64,000 bases of DNA. Origin: Nocardia pneumoniae NBRC 100136 (lineage in GTDB: Bacteria > Actinomycetota > Actinomycetes > Mycobacteriales > Mycobacteriaceae). The DNA lies in contig NZ_BAGF01000079.1 of assembly GCF_000308755.1 (NCBI RefSeq), positions 124,001 to 188,000 on the forward strand, in the 5' to 3' direction. Made by a program: the position numbers and the translations under genes. The first letter of the stretch is position 1. Every line of letters begins with the position of its first letter. Shown in pieces: positions 43,725-52,236 of this stretch. The notes under the pieces are model-generated. The model was not told where the DNA came from. It ran no database searches and was given only the letters and a program-made list of their open reading frames with translations.

Positions 43725-43775
43725 TCATGAGCGGGGACCTCCAGGGTCACGCTCCGCTGCCGCCTCCGGGCCTGA
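43725..43775 (-). repeat. Intergenic repeat element, copy 2
   Basis: The 31-bp core 43745-43775 is identical to 28669-28699, in the same orientation, again upstream of a purine-locus gene (first permease). Short ATGAGCG motifs flank it on both sides, giving several possible small starts. Confidence 0.8.
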
Positions 43776-43800
43776 CCGCTCATGAGTCCGCCGCGCTCAC

Positions 43801-44604
43801 TCATGCCAGACCTCCCTTTCCTGACTTTCCGAACAGCAGCTCGGACAGATAGTCGTGCAGCTTGTGGAATTCCGGCGTGCGCATCATCTCCGGCAGCCGC
43901 GGACGCGGCAGGTCGATCTCGACCAGCTCCAGCACCCGGCCCGGCCGCGGGCTCATCACGGCCACCACGTCGGACAGGAACACAGCCTCCGCGATGCCGT
44001 GCGTGACCATCAGGGTGGTCGCCGGTTTCTCGGTCCAGATCCGCAGCAATTCCAGATTGAGCCGCTGCCTGGTCATGTCGTCGAGGGCGCCGAACGGCTC
44101 GTCCAGCAGCAGCACGGTCGGCTTCACCACCAGCGCCCGCGCGATCGACACGCGCTGGCGCATGCCGCCGGACAGCTGCGCCGGTTTGGCCTTCTCGAAA
44201 CCCTCCAGACCGACCAGCCGGATCAGGTCGGCGATCTGCCCTGGCTCCGGTGTCATCCCGGCGACCTGCAGCGGCAGCTTGATGTTCGACTCCACCGACC
44301 GCCACGGCAGCAGCGCCGAATCCTGGAACGCGATGCCCAGCTCGTGGTGCCCGCGCAATTCGGCGGGCGTCTCGCCGTTGATCAACGCCTGGCCCGCGGT
44401 CGGCGTCTCCAGACCGGCGAGAATGCGCAGCACCGTCGACTTGCCGCAGCCGGAGGGGCCCAGCAGCGACAGGAAGGCGCCCTGCTCGGTGTGCAGATCC
44501 ACGGAATCCAACGCCTGCACCGTTTTCCGCCCTACCCGGAAGGTCTTGGTCAACCCGCTGAGGTGAATTCCGGTCCCTCCGGCGGTACCGCTTTCCGTGC
44601 TCAT
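43801..44604 (-). CDS. ABC transporter ATP-binding protein (SsuB/ThiZ type)
   Basis: A 267-aa ATPase: Walker A LLGPSGCGKSTVLRIL, Q-loop AFQDSALLPWRSV, signature QLSGGMRQRVSIARAL, Walker B VLLLDEPFGALD and H-loop MVTHGIAEAV. This composition is typical of taurine/nitrate/pyrimidine-type importers. ATG 44604 is preferred because the longer frame begins inside the conserved element 44637-44674. It is first gene of the importer operon. Confidence 0.92.
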   Translation of the reverse strand: MSTESGTAGGTGIHLSGLTKTFRVGRKTVQALDSVDLHTEQGAFLSLLGPSGCGKSTVLRILAGLETPTAGQALINGETPAELRGHHELGIAFQDSALLPWRSVESNIKLPLQVAGMTPEPGQIADLIRLVGLEGFEKAKPAQLSGGMRQRVSIARALVVKPTVLLLDEPFGALDDMTRQRLNLELLRIWTEKPATTLMVTHGIAEAVFLSDVVAVMSPRPGRVLELVEIDLPRPRLPEMMRTPEFHKLHDYLSELLFGKSGKGGLA

Positions 44605-44636
44605 GACGGCCACCCTAGGAGCACCCGGTTGCGCGG

Positions 44637-44674
44637 ATATTGCGAATGGCGTCGTCAGATTGCGCAATCGTTAC
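44637..44674 (-). promoter_or_regulatory. Conserved element upstream of ABC importer operon
   Basis: ATATTGCG, 8 bp, CGTCAGATTGCGC, 3 bp, CGTTAC: the same blocks as at 35393-35431, located 33 bp before the ATPase start. ATTGCGCAAT here is also a perfect 10-bp palindrome. Coregulation with xdh is inferred. Confidence 0.78.
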
Positions 44675-44759
44675 GGTGCGCACGACGGCCGCCGCGCGGA
44701 TTTCGAATCGCGGCGATCCGATGCGGATGAGATGCGGCCCGCCGCTGGTTGCAGGACAA

Positions 44760-45461
44760 GTGAACCCGATCATCACGCTGCTCGACGCCAAGCTGCACAT
44801 CGCGGGCTCGGAGATCCTCTGGCGCGAAGTGATCGGCAACGGCTTCGGCCTGGCCTCCGCGATCGGCGGGATGCGGCGGCGAGTCTGGGCCTGGCCGATC
44901 GGCATCGCCGGGAACGCCCTGCTGTTCACGGTGTTCGTCGGTGCGATCTTCCACACACCGCAGCAGCTGAACATGGCGGGACAGGCCGGACGCCAAGTGA
45001 TATTCATCGCGGTGAGCGGCTATGGGTGGTGGAGCTGGTACCGCCGCGCGAGGGCGGACACCGGTCCCGCGCAGCGCGGTGTCTCGCCGCGCTGGGCGAG
45101 CGCCCGCGAACGATGGCTGCTCGTGGCGGCCATGCTGCTCGGGACCGCAGGTTTCGCTCAGCTCTTCGGGTGGATCGGCTCGTTCGGCCCATGGGCGGAG
45201 GCGTGGATCTTCACCGGCTCGGCGCTGGCGACCTACGGCATGGCCCGCGGCTGGGCCGAATTCTGGTTGATCTGGATCGCCGTCGATCTGGTCGGAATCC
45301 CGCTCCTGGTACGGGCGGGCTACTACCCGTCGGCGACGTTGTATCTGGTCTACGCGGGCTTCGTCGTGTGGGGCTTCCTGGTGTGGGTGCGAACCCTGCG
45401 CCGAGACACCGGCACCGATGCGCCGCTCGATCGGGTTGCCGCCGCCGTCGACGATCGGTAA
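44760..45461 (+). CDS. pnuC: PnuC-type nicotinamide riboside transporter
   Basis: A 233-aa membrane protein with about seven helices. PnuC landmarks are REVIGNGFGLASAIGGMRRRVWAWPIGI, the aromatic SGYGWWSWYRR, and the late WLIWIAVDLVGIPLLV and YPSATLYLVYAGF. It imports nicotinamide riboside for NAD salvage by facilitated diffusion. GTG 44760 follows GGAC-type spacing; no other start is better. It is divergent from the purine-type importer and probably unrelated to it. Confidence 0.88.
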   Translation: MNPIITLLDAKLHIAGSEILWREVIGNGFGLASAIGGMRRRVWAWPIGIAGNALLFTVFVGAIFHTPQQLNMAGQAGRQVIFIAVSGYGWWSWYRRARADTGPAQRGVSPRWASARERWLLVAAMLLGTAGFAQLFGWIGSFGPWAEAWIFTGSALATYGMARGWAEFWLIWIAVDLVGIPLLVRAGYYPSATLYLVYAGFVVWGFLVWVRTLRRDTGTDAPLDRVAAAVDDR

Positions 45462-45854
45462 TCGGCTGTCGCCGGTTCATTCAGGGGTCACTCCATGGCT
45501 ACCTTCCAGAAACATCATTCGACACACCCCGGGAACATTAGCGGTGCCACCTGTTTGCCACACTTGCGGAGACGCCCACCACTGACCGGAGCGCCGGTTG
45601 CTCGGCATCCTGGCGGCCGTGTCGCGCCGCCACCGGGGGCGAGCGGTTGTCCGACAATGTGACCACCATAATCTGAATCCATACAACGACGCGCCGTCGC
45701 CGCCGATGGGCCGAACCCGCAAGCAATGGGCCGACGATCATGTGAACCGGTTGCTGCTGAACGAAGGCCATGCCGTGATGTCGCAGCTCACGATACGGCA
45801 CCAAATACTCCACAACGGCGGATCGGACATCAATCACAGCGCGGACCGGGCGGG
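45462..45854. other. 393-bp gap between pnuC and the DeoR gene
   Basis: The genes on both sides converge here. A plus-strand frame of ~86 codons exists but its product (many Arg/His) matches nothing and lacks a ribosome-binding site. The gap is less GC-rich than its flanks. No hairpin terminator stood out. Confidence 0.4.
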
Positions 45855-46646
45855 CTAGACCACGTCGACCCGCACGCCCGCGGCGCGGATGGTCGCGACC
45901 GCCGCTGGATCGGCGTCGGTGTCGGTCACCAGCAGATGCACCTGCTCGATGCCGCAGATGCGGGCCAGCGCGGTGCGCTCCAGCTTGTCCGCGGTGGCCA
46001 CCACCAGCACTCGCCCGGAACGACGGACCATCTCGGTGGTCACCCCGGCCTCGTCGATGTGCCTGCACTGGGCGCCGCCCTCGGCGGAGATCGCGTTCAC
46101 GCCGAGGATCAGGTCGTCGAGCCGCAATTCGGCCAGCGCCCGCTCGGCCAGCGGTCCGTGCAGTTCGTAGGACTCGCGCCGCGCCACGCCGCCGAGGATG
46201 ATCGTGCGCACGTGCGGCCGCAGCACCATCTCGCCCGCGATGTTCAGTGCGTTGGTGACGATGGTCAGCTGCTCGTCGCCGGACAGTCCGAGGTCGGTCC
46301 GTCCGGCCAGCGCCCTGGCCACCGCCGTGGTGGTGGTGCCGCCGTTCATCCCCACCACCGCGTGCGGATCGATCAGCGCGGCGGCGTGTTCGGCGATGCG
46401 CTGCTTGGCTTCGCCGCCGGACTGCCGGTAGCGAGCGGGCAGGTCGTAGGCCACGGCGGTGGCCACAACGCCGCCGTGCGTCCTGGTCGCCAGCTGCTGC
46501 TCGGCGAGCGCGGTGAAATCGCGGCGCACGGTCGCGGGGGACACACCGAGTCGCTCGGCGGCTTCCTCCACCGAGAGCCGTCCGGATTCGGCGAGCAGTT
46601 CCAGCAACCGGTTCCACCGTTGCGGGCGATCGGTCGGCCCGGTCAT
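45855..46646 (-). CDS. DeoR family transcriptional regulator (AgaR-like)
   Basis: A 263-aa regulator. The N-terminal DeoR helix-turn-helix is GRLSVEEAAERLGVSPATVRRD. The C-terminal DeoR sensor domain includes GMNGGTTTTAVARAL, VTNALNIAGEM and LGVNAISAEGG, binding sugar phosphates. DeoR members such as AgaR control amino-sugar operons. This gene lies downstream of a sugar ABC importer and near a divergent amino-sugar operon, so repression released by a pathway phosphate sugar is inferred. Confidence 0.88.
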   Translation of the reverse strand: MTGPTDRPQRWNRLLELLAESGRLSVEEAAERLGVSPATVRRDFTALAEQQLATRTHGGVVATAVAYDLPARYRQSGGEAKQRIAEHAAALIDPHAVVGMNGGTTTTAVARALAGRTDLGLSGDEQLTIVTNALNIAGEMVLRPHVRTIILGGVARRESYELHGPLAERALAELRLDDLILGVNAISAEGGAQCRHIDEAGVTTEMVRRSGRVLVVATADKLERTALARICGIEQVHLLVTDTDADPAAVATIRAAGVRVDVV

Positions 46647-46721
46647 CTCAGACCGCCCCGGTCGTGCGGGAAACCTGCTGTTTCGGTGTGCACGCGAACC
46701 ATATGACCACAGGGATTCCGC

Positions 46722-47381
46722 TCACGTCAGCGCGAGGCCGGAATTCACGAAATAGGCGATTTCCTCGCATATTTCGTCGAGACCGAGCGCCGAGTCCGGC
46801 GCCGTGCTCTGCACGAACTCCTGGGCAAGCGAATTGACCGCGCCGATCACGGCCAGAGCGAACAGATCGAAACGCCGCCGCGACCCGGTCTCGCCGCGCT
46901 CGATGGCGCGTTCGGCCTCGCCCACCAGCAACTCCGACAGCAAGCGGCGCTGCTGCCTGCGCCACTCCTCCACCGCGGCACTCACACCGACCACCTCGAC
47001 ATAGCACACCCGGGCTCGGCGCGGGTCGGCACACGTGACTCCCAGATACGCCCGAAAACCCGCCACGACACGGGTGGCCAGCGGCTCGCCCGCGGTTTCC
47101 GCGAGCGCGGCGAGCGCGCTGTCCAAGGCCTGCGCGGTGATGCTGTTCGCCAGCGCGATGAGCAATGCCTCGCGGCTGCCCATGTCCTCGTAGAAACTGC
47201 GCGTGGAGACATTGGCGAAGGCACAGAGCCGCTCGATGGACGTGGCCGCGTAGCCCTGGGTGCCGAATAGTTCGAGCGCGGCGTCGATCAGCCGGGTCTG
47301 CCGCTGGGCTACCCGCTGCTCCTTGGTCAGCCCGCCGTAGTGGCGACCGTCCTTGGCTCCGTGATCCTGCCGTGTCACCAT
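46722..47381 (-). CDS. TetR family transcriptional regulator
   Basis: A 219-aa protein with a TetR helix-turn-helix (YAATSIERLCAFANVSTRSFYEDMGSRE) after a basic N-terminus, and a helical C-terminal domain (LFALAVIGAVNSLAQEFVQS). It lies between the importer permease genes and the DeoR gene on the same strand, 118 bp from the former. No inverted repeat was found close by, so its targets are unknown. Confidence 0.85.
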   Translation of the reverse strand: MVTRQDHGAKDGRHYGGLTKEQRVAQRQTRLIDAALELFGTQGYAATSIERLCAFANVSTRSFYEDMGSREALLIALANSITAQALDSALAALAETAGEPLATRVVAGFRAYLGVTCADPRRARVCYVEVVGVSAAVEEWRRQQRRLLSELLVGEAERAIERGETGSRRRFDLFALAVIGAVNSLAQEFVQSTAPDSALGLDEICEEIAYFVNSGLALT

Positions 47382-47499
47382 TCGATGCTACCGCGCGGCA
47401 ATCGCTGGTCTGCGCCGCGAACGTCGATCCGCGACGATCCCTTTGGCGCGCCAGCGGGCGTTCGGGCCATGGACGGCAAGGGATCTGGCCAAGGTCCGG

Positions 47500-48399
47500 C
47501 TATTTCACACTGCCCGCTGTGAGCCCCGCCACCAAGCGCTTCTCGATCACCGCGAACAGCAGCACCACCGGAATGATGCCGACGGTGGAAATGGCGAACA
47601 CGTATTGCCACGCCGTGTCGTACTGACCGACGAACTTGGTCAACGCCACCGACAGCGGCTGGTTCTCCGGCGTGGTGAGCACCACCAGGCTGGCGGCGAA
47701 CTCGTTCCAGCACGCCACCACGACGAAGATCGTCGCCGTGACGATGCCCGGCCACACCAGCGGCAGGCTCACCCGGATCAGCGTCTGCCAGCGAGTCAAC
47801 CCGTCGAGCAGCGCGGCCTCCTCGATCTCGATCGGGATCGCCGCGAAGAAACTGTGCAGGATCCACACCGCGAACGACAGGTTGAACGCCGCGTTCACCA
47901 GGATCATCGCCAGCCAGGTGTCGTTGATGCCGAGGGCGAAGAACTCCCGGATCAACCCGGTGACCAGAACGGTGGGCTGCAACATCTGGGTGACCAGCAC
48001 CAAGCCGAGAAACACGCCGCGGCCCGGAAAGCGATGACGGGCCGTGTAATACCCCGCCGGTATCGCGACCAGCAACACCAGCGCGGTGGCGCAGACCGCG
48101 ATGATGATCGTGCTGGCCAGGTTGAACGGCAGCGGCGTCTCCGGTGTGTCCCACACGGTCGCGTAGTTGTCCGGGTGCCAGGACCGCGGTAGATACGTCG
48201 GCGGGATGCGCAGGATCTCGACCCTGCTCTTCAGCGAGCCGAGCACCATCACGACGAACGGCAGCAGGAACAGCGCGGCCAGCACCACCCCGACCGCGGT
48301 GAGCTCCCAGCGCCGCCTTCTTGCCCGTGCGGGCACCGCGGTGGGATGCGGCGTATCGAGCACCTGCTCGACCGGCGCCACCTCGGTCCTGGTCGTCAT
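47500..48399 (-). CDS. Sugar ABC transporter permease (MalG type)
   Basis: A 299-aa protein with six membrane helices. The permease loop is EEAALLDGLTRWQTLIRVSLPLVWPG (EAA...G), and an early VLGSLKSRVEILRIPP periplasmic region is typical of carbohydrate importers (CUT1). ATG 48399 overlaps the stop of the MalF-type gene (ATGA). No ATPase gene is in the operon. Confidence 0.92.
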   Translation of the reverse strand: MTTRTEVAPVEQVLDTPHPTAVPARARRRRWELTAVGVVLAALFLLPFVVMVLGSLKSRVEILRIPPTYLPRSWHPDNYATVWDTPETPLPFNLASTIIIAVCATALVLLVAIPAGYYTARHRFPGRGVFLGLVLVTQMLQPTVLVTGLIREFFALGINDTWLAMILVNAAFNLSFAVWILHSFFAAIPIEIEEAALLDGLTRWQTLIRVSLPLVWPGIVTATIFVVVACWNEFAASLVVLTTPENQPLSVALTKFVGQYDTAWQYVFAISTVGIIPVVLLFAVIEKRLVAGLTAGSVK

Positions 48400-49277
48400 C
48401 GGTCGATCTCCTGGGTCGGGCGGACCACCTTCACGTAGATCGCGATGACGACCAGGATCAGCGCGAAGTTCAGCACGCTCATCGCGGCCGCCGTATCGAT
48501 CTGCTGGTTCTGCCGGATCAGCTTGAAGGTCAGCGTGGTCGTGGTGTCGGCGGAGAAACCCGCGATGCTTCCGGTGATCACCTGCAGAATCGGCAGTGAG
48601 TTGAACACGTTGATGATGTTGATGATGGTGGCCACCGCGATCGCCGGGCGCAGCTGCGGCAGCGTGAGATAGCGGTAGCGCTGCCATGCGCTCGCCCCGT
48701 CGACCCGCCCCGCCTCCTCGATCTCCGCCGGAATCGATTGCAGCCCGGCCAGAATCGTGTAGGTCGTGAACGGCACCGAGACGAACACCGCGACGCCCAT
48801 CGCCACGAGGAACGCCTGCGTCGGCTGCTTGGTGAAGCCGTAGCCCCGTTCCAGCACACCGATGTCGACCAGTAACCGGTTGGCGATGCCGACGTCCGGA
48901 TCGAGCAGGTAGTAGAAGATGGTCGTCGTCATCACCACCGACGCCGCCCACGGCACCAGTATCGCCATCCGCACCGCCGTGCGGCCGGGGAAGTCCTTGT
49001 TCAGGAACTGGGCCAGCGCCGCGGACAACACCAGCGTGATCAGCACGACGCCGACCACCCAGACCACCGTGTGGACCAGCACCGACCCGAGTTCCGAGAT
49101 GCCGAACAGCGCCCGGTAGTTGGCCAGCCCGGCGTTGCCCCGGTCCTGACCGTAGGCGCTGAGGTCTCTGGTGCTGGTCCACACCATGTAGCAAGCCGGG
49201 AAGGCGACGATGGCCGCGATCAAGACCAGCGACGGCCCGATCCACGGCAGCGCCGGCAGTATTCCTCTGCGCCGCAC
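48396..49277 (-). CDS. Sugar ABC transporter permease (MalF type)
   Basis: A 293-aa membrane protein of the CUT1 family. It starts LPALPWIGPSLVLIAAIVAFP and has the EAA loop IEEAGRVDGASAWQRYRYLTLPQLRP. It is one base pair beyond the binding-protein stop and overlaps the MalG-type gene by 4 bp. It forms the channel with that partner. Confidence 0.92.
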   Translation of the reverse strand: MRRRGILPALPWIGPSLVLIAAIVAFPACYMVWTSTRDLSAYGQDRGNAGLANYRALFGISELGSVLVHTVVWVVGVVLITLVLSAALAQFLNKDFPGRTAVRMAILVPWAASVVMTTTIFYYLLDPDVGIANRLLVDIGVLERGYGFTKQPTQAFLVAMGVAVFVSVPFTTYTILAGLQSIPAEIEEAGRVDGASAWQRYRYLTLPQLRPAIAVATIINIINVFNSLPILQVITGSIAGFSADTTTTLTFKLIRQNQQIDTAAAMSVLNFALILVVIAIYVKVVRPTQEIDR

Positions 49278-49278
49278 G

Positions 49279-50529
49279 TTACTTCGCGGCTTCCTGGATC
49301 CGCCGCAACACCTGGGCCGGGTCCGCGCCCTGGGCGATGGTGCCCATCTGCTGGCGGATTGCTCCCTGCGCGGCGGCCCATTTCGGGTTGTTGCTGGGAT
49401 AGAACCGCGCCACCGGAAGCGTCGCGGCGAACGCCTTGGTGACCGGGTCGTCGGCGAGCGCGGCCGCGGCGCTGTGCGTGATCGGGATGAAACCCTCGTG
49501 CTCGACGAAATTCGCGTACACGGCGGCGGAGTAGAAGTAGTCGAGGAACTTCCTGATCGACTCGGCCTTCTTGCCGTCCTTCTTGAACGCCATCAGGTGG
49601 TCGGCGACCCCGAGGGTGACCGGCGCGCCGGTCTTGGTCGGCGACGGCGCGGTCGCGTAGCGCAGGCCGGGGTTCTTCGCGGCGATCTGTCCGATGGTGG
49701 GCGGTAGCGCCTCGATCATGCCGATCTTGCCCTGGATGAAGGCGTTGATCACGTCTTTGCGGTCGGTCGCGCCCGGATTCGGCTGTGTCGCACCCGCATC
49801 GATGAGGTCACGCATGGCCCGCACACCCTCCAGGTTCTGCGGGGTGTCCACGGTGATCCGGTCGCCGTCCGCCCAGGCGCCGCCCGCGCCGAAGGTCCAG
49901 ATGGACGTCTCCCCCTGTGCCTCCTCGCTGCCCAATGGCAGTCCGTACCCGGAGACGCCGCCGCCAAGTGCCTGGATCTTCTTGGCAGCGTCGGTCAGCT
50001 CGGCCCAGGTCTTCGGCGGCCGGGTGATGCCCGCCTTGTCGAACAGCTCGGTGTTGTAGAACAGCGTGCGGGTGGAGGCGAACAGCGGCAGCGCGTACTG
50101 CGTGCCGTTCAGCGCGGCGTTCTGCGCGAAACTCGGCTGGATGTCGGCCAGCACCGGCGCGGAGACGATCTCGGCCGCCGGGTACAGCATGCCGTCGCCG
50201 GCGAAGCTGGCGTAGGCGTCGATATTGAGGATGTCCGGGGTGGTGGACGTGGACTGGAGCTTGGTGCGCACCACGTCGTTGATCGAGTTCCAGGACTCCA
50301 TCTGCAGATTGACGGTGAGGCCCGGGTTCTGCTTCTGGAACTCGGCGATGATGCCGTCCCACAGAGCCTTGGTGCCCGTCGCGCCGTCGCTGTAGGCGGG
50401 CGCGAGGAAGTTGATCGTGGTGTCGGAGTCCGCGGCGTCTTTCGAACCGAATCCGCAGGACGACAGGGCCAGCGCGAGGCCGGTGACCATCGCGACTCCG
50501 GCAAGCACGCGGTGGAATGGTCTTTTCAC
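49279..50529 (-). CDS. Sugar ABC transporter substrate-binding lipoprotein
   Basis: A 416-aa lipoprotein. Signal KRPFHRVLAGVAMVTGLALA with lipobox LSSCGFG. The mature part is a family 1 solute-binding protein (INFLAPAYSDGATGTKALWDG, LPLFASTRTLFYNTELFDKAG, TWAELTDAAKKIQ, FIQGKIGMIEALPPT). It is first in the importer operon and divergent from the amino-sugar catabolic operon. The ligand is inferred to be an N-acetylated hexosamine or an oligomer of it. Confidence 0.92.
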   Translation of the reverse strand: MKRPFHRVLAGVAMVTGLALALSSCGFGSKDAADSDTTINFLAPAYSDGATGTKALWDGIIAEFQKQNPGLTVNLQMESWNSINDVVRTKLQSTSTTPDILNIDAYASFAGDGMLYPAAEIVSAPVLADIQPSFAQNAALNGTQYALPLFASTRTLFYNTELFDKAGITRPPKTWAELTDAAKKIQALGGGVSGYGLPLGSEEAQGETSIWTFGAGGAWADGDRITVDTPQNLEGVRAMRDLIDAGATQPNPGATDRKDVINAFIQGKIGMIEALPPTIGQIAAKNPGLRYATAPSPTKTGAPVTLGVADHLMAFKKDGKKAESIRKFLDYFYSAAVYANFVEHEGFIPITHSAAAALADDPVTKAFAATLPVARFYPSNNPKWAAAQGAIRQQMGTIAQGADPAQVLRRIQEAAK

Positions 50530-50662
50530 GAGCAGAACCTTTCAGATTTACCCACCGGGCGCCAACGGAGGAACCGATGATGGGAGGACGCACCGTCCGT
50601 GCACCTCAATCTAGCCCGGTCGGTGATCAGATGTGACCGATTTGCACGTAAATTTGACATGA

Positions 50663-51592
50663 ATGATCACGCGGGGTGAAGCTGTTCGTGTGCCCGCCGA
50701 ACACACCCCCGCGCCGCATCTGGCCACCGAGGTAGCCACCCAGCCGGACGACTGGGCGAATGCCGAGACCGTCGCCGCCGACCACCGCGCCGTGCTACCC
50801 CAACCGGGTGAACGTGTGGCCGTAATAGGTTGCGGAACATCGTTTTTCATGTCGCAAGCGATCGCCGCACTACGCGAGGACGCGGGTCACGGCGTTACCG
50901 ACGCGTGGCCCGCCAGCGCGGTGCGCGATCGCGACTACGACCGGTACCTGGTGATCTGCCGGTCCGGGACCACCACCGAAGTGGTGCGCGCGATGCGGGC
51001 CATTCCGGCGCACATCCCGCGGGCGGTGATCTGCTCCAGCCCCGGCACACCCGTGCTCGACCTCGGCGATCCGATCCTCATCGAGCGGGTCGACGAGCAG
51101 TCGGTGGTGCAGACCCGCTTCGCGACCACCACCCTCGCCATCCTGCGCTGGCACCTGGGCCAGAACCTGACGCCGGTGATCGCCCAGGCCCGCGCGGTGC
51201 TCGCCGAGGATCCCGCCGAGTCCCTGGCCGCGGTGCGCGCCGCGGAGCAGATCAGTTTCGTCGGGATGGGATTCGCGGCGGCCATCGCCGACGAAGCGGC
51301 GCTCAAGCTGCGGGAATCCTGCCAATCCTGGACCGAGGCGTACTTGGCCACCGAATATCGCCACGGCCCGATCAGCATCTCCGCGCCCGGCCGCGCGGTC
51401 TGGGCCTTCGGGCCGCTGGAGCCGGACTTCGCCGGGGATGTCGCCGCCACCGGCGCACACCTGGAACACCGCGACATCGACCCGATGGCGGACCTGATCC
51501 GGGTGCACCGGCTGTGCCTCCTGCGCTCCGCCGACCTTGGCCTGGACCCCGACCACCCGCGCAGCCTCAACCGCTCCGTCGTCCTGAAGTGA
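50663..51592 (+). CDS. SIS-domain sugar-phosphate isomerase/deaminase (AgaS-like)
   Basis: A 309-aa protein with two SIS folds: VIGCGTSFFMSQAIAAL with CRSGTTTEVVRAM, and ISFVGMGFAAAIADEAALKL with SWTEAYLATEYRHGPIS. The EYRHGP motif is shared by AgaS and the isomerase half of GlmS. It has no glutaminase domain. In the Aga pathway AgaS deaminates galactosamine-6-phosphate to tagatose-6-phosphate; glucosamine-6-phosphate is the alternative. First gene of the operon; ATG 50663 is used, with GTG starts slightly further in also possible. Confidence 0.85.
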   Translation: MITRGEAVRVPAEHTPAPHLATEVATQPDDWANAETVAADHRAVLPQPGERVAVIGCGTSFFMSQAIAALREDAGHGVTDAWPASAVRDRDYDRYLVICRSGTTTEVVRAMRAIPAHIPRAVICSSPGTPVLDLGDPILIERVDEQSVVQTRFATTTLAILRWHLGQNLTPVIAQARAVLAEDPAESLAAVRAAEQISFVGMGFAAAIADEAALKLRESCQSWTEAYLATEYRHGPISISAPGRAVWAFGPLEPDFAGDVAATGAHLEHRDIDPMADLIRVHRLCLLRSADLGLDPDHPRSLNRSVVLK

Positions 51593-51986
51593 CGACCGGA
51601 GCCGTGTGATGATTCCCGCTCGGCGCGGCCGATGCCGCGTGATGCCCGGGCTCGCAGCCGACTCGCCCAGATGCCAGGTGGCAACACACCCTGCGACACA
51701 ACCACCGGGCACCATGCCGCGACTCCAGCCTTCGCGAACCGCAGTCCCATCAGCACCGGGGACTAGCGCACTGCACGGCGCCGCACCGGCAACAACCGCG
51801 CCACCGGGCGCGCCCGCCCGATTCCGGGCCACGCCTGCCCTCCCACCGCGCGACGCGGGCGTTTCCTTCCCGGCCGCGTGTGCGGCAGCACGGGCGCGAC
51901 CAGGAACTACTGTGCCGAACATGGGAACCAAACAGCCGGAGACTCCCGCCCGCTTCGGCGTGACCAGATCCGGATCACCCGGACCG

Positions 51987-52236
51987 GATTTCGCCCGCTC
52001 CGCAACCACACCGGACATAGCCGAACCGCCGAGCACAAGCTCGCGCTCCACGACCGGCCCCGAAGCGGACGCAACGGACTTCGACCGACCGGCCGCCGAA
52101 CCGGACGTGGTCGAGCAGCGCCCGATGCCCTCGAACTCCGGTGCTACCCGGCCCAGCACACATACGACGGAGTTCACCCGCTCCGCCGCACCGGACAAAC
52201 ACGAGCAGCCCGCAACCACGCTCCGCCCGACAGCTG
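51987..52236 (+). repeat. About 90-bp degenerate tandem repeats before the ROK kinase
   Basis: Three in-frame units begin at 51987, 52077 and 52170 (90 and 93 bp apart): DFARSATTPDIAE, DFDRPAAEPDVVE and EFTRSAAPDKHE. The unit resembles the DNA at the SIS gene end (LNRSVV..) together with its GTGACGA, which reappears at the ROK start. The segment 51593-52235 is open in the ROK frame, so it could be a translated Pro/Thr-rich extension or a decayed junction duplication. Confidence 0.65.

Noticed and set aside
45598..45858. 86-codon plus-strand frame between pnuC and the DeoR gene
   Set aside because: No ribosome-binding site, no recognisable motif and overlap with the DeoR stop region; probably chance.
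50530..50662. DasR-type operator between the importer and SIS operons
   Set aside because: No sequence close to the ACTGGTCTAGACCA-like dre palindrome was found; a TTGACA near 50655 is too close to the start to serve as its -35.
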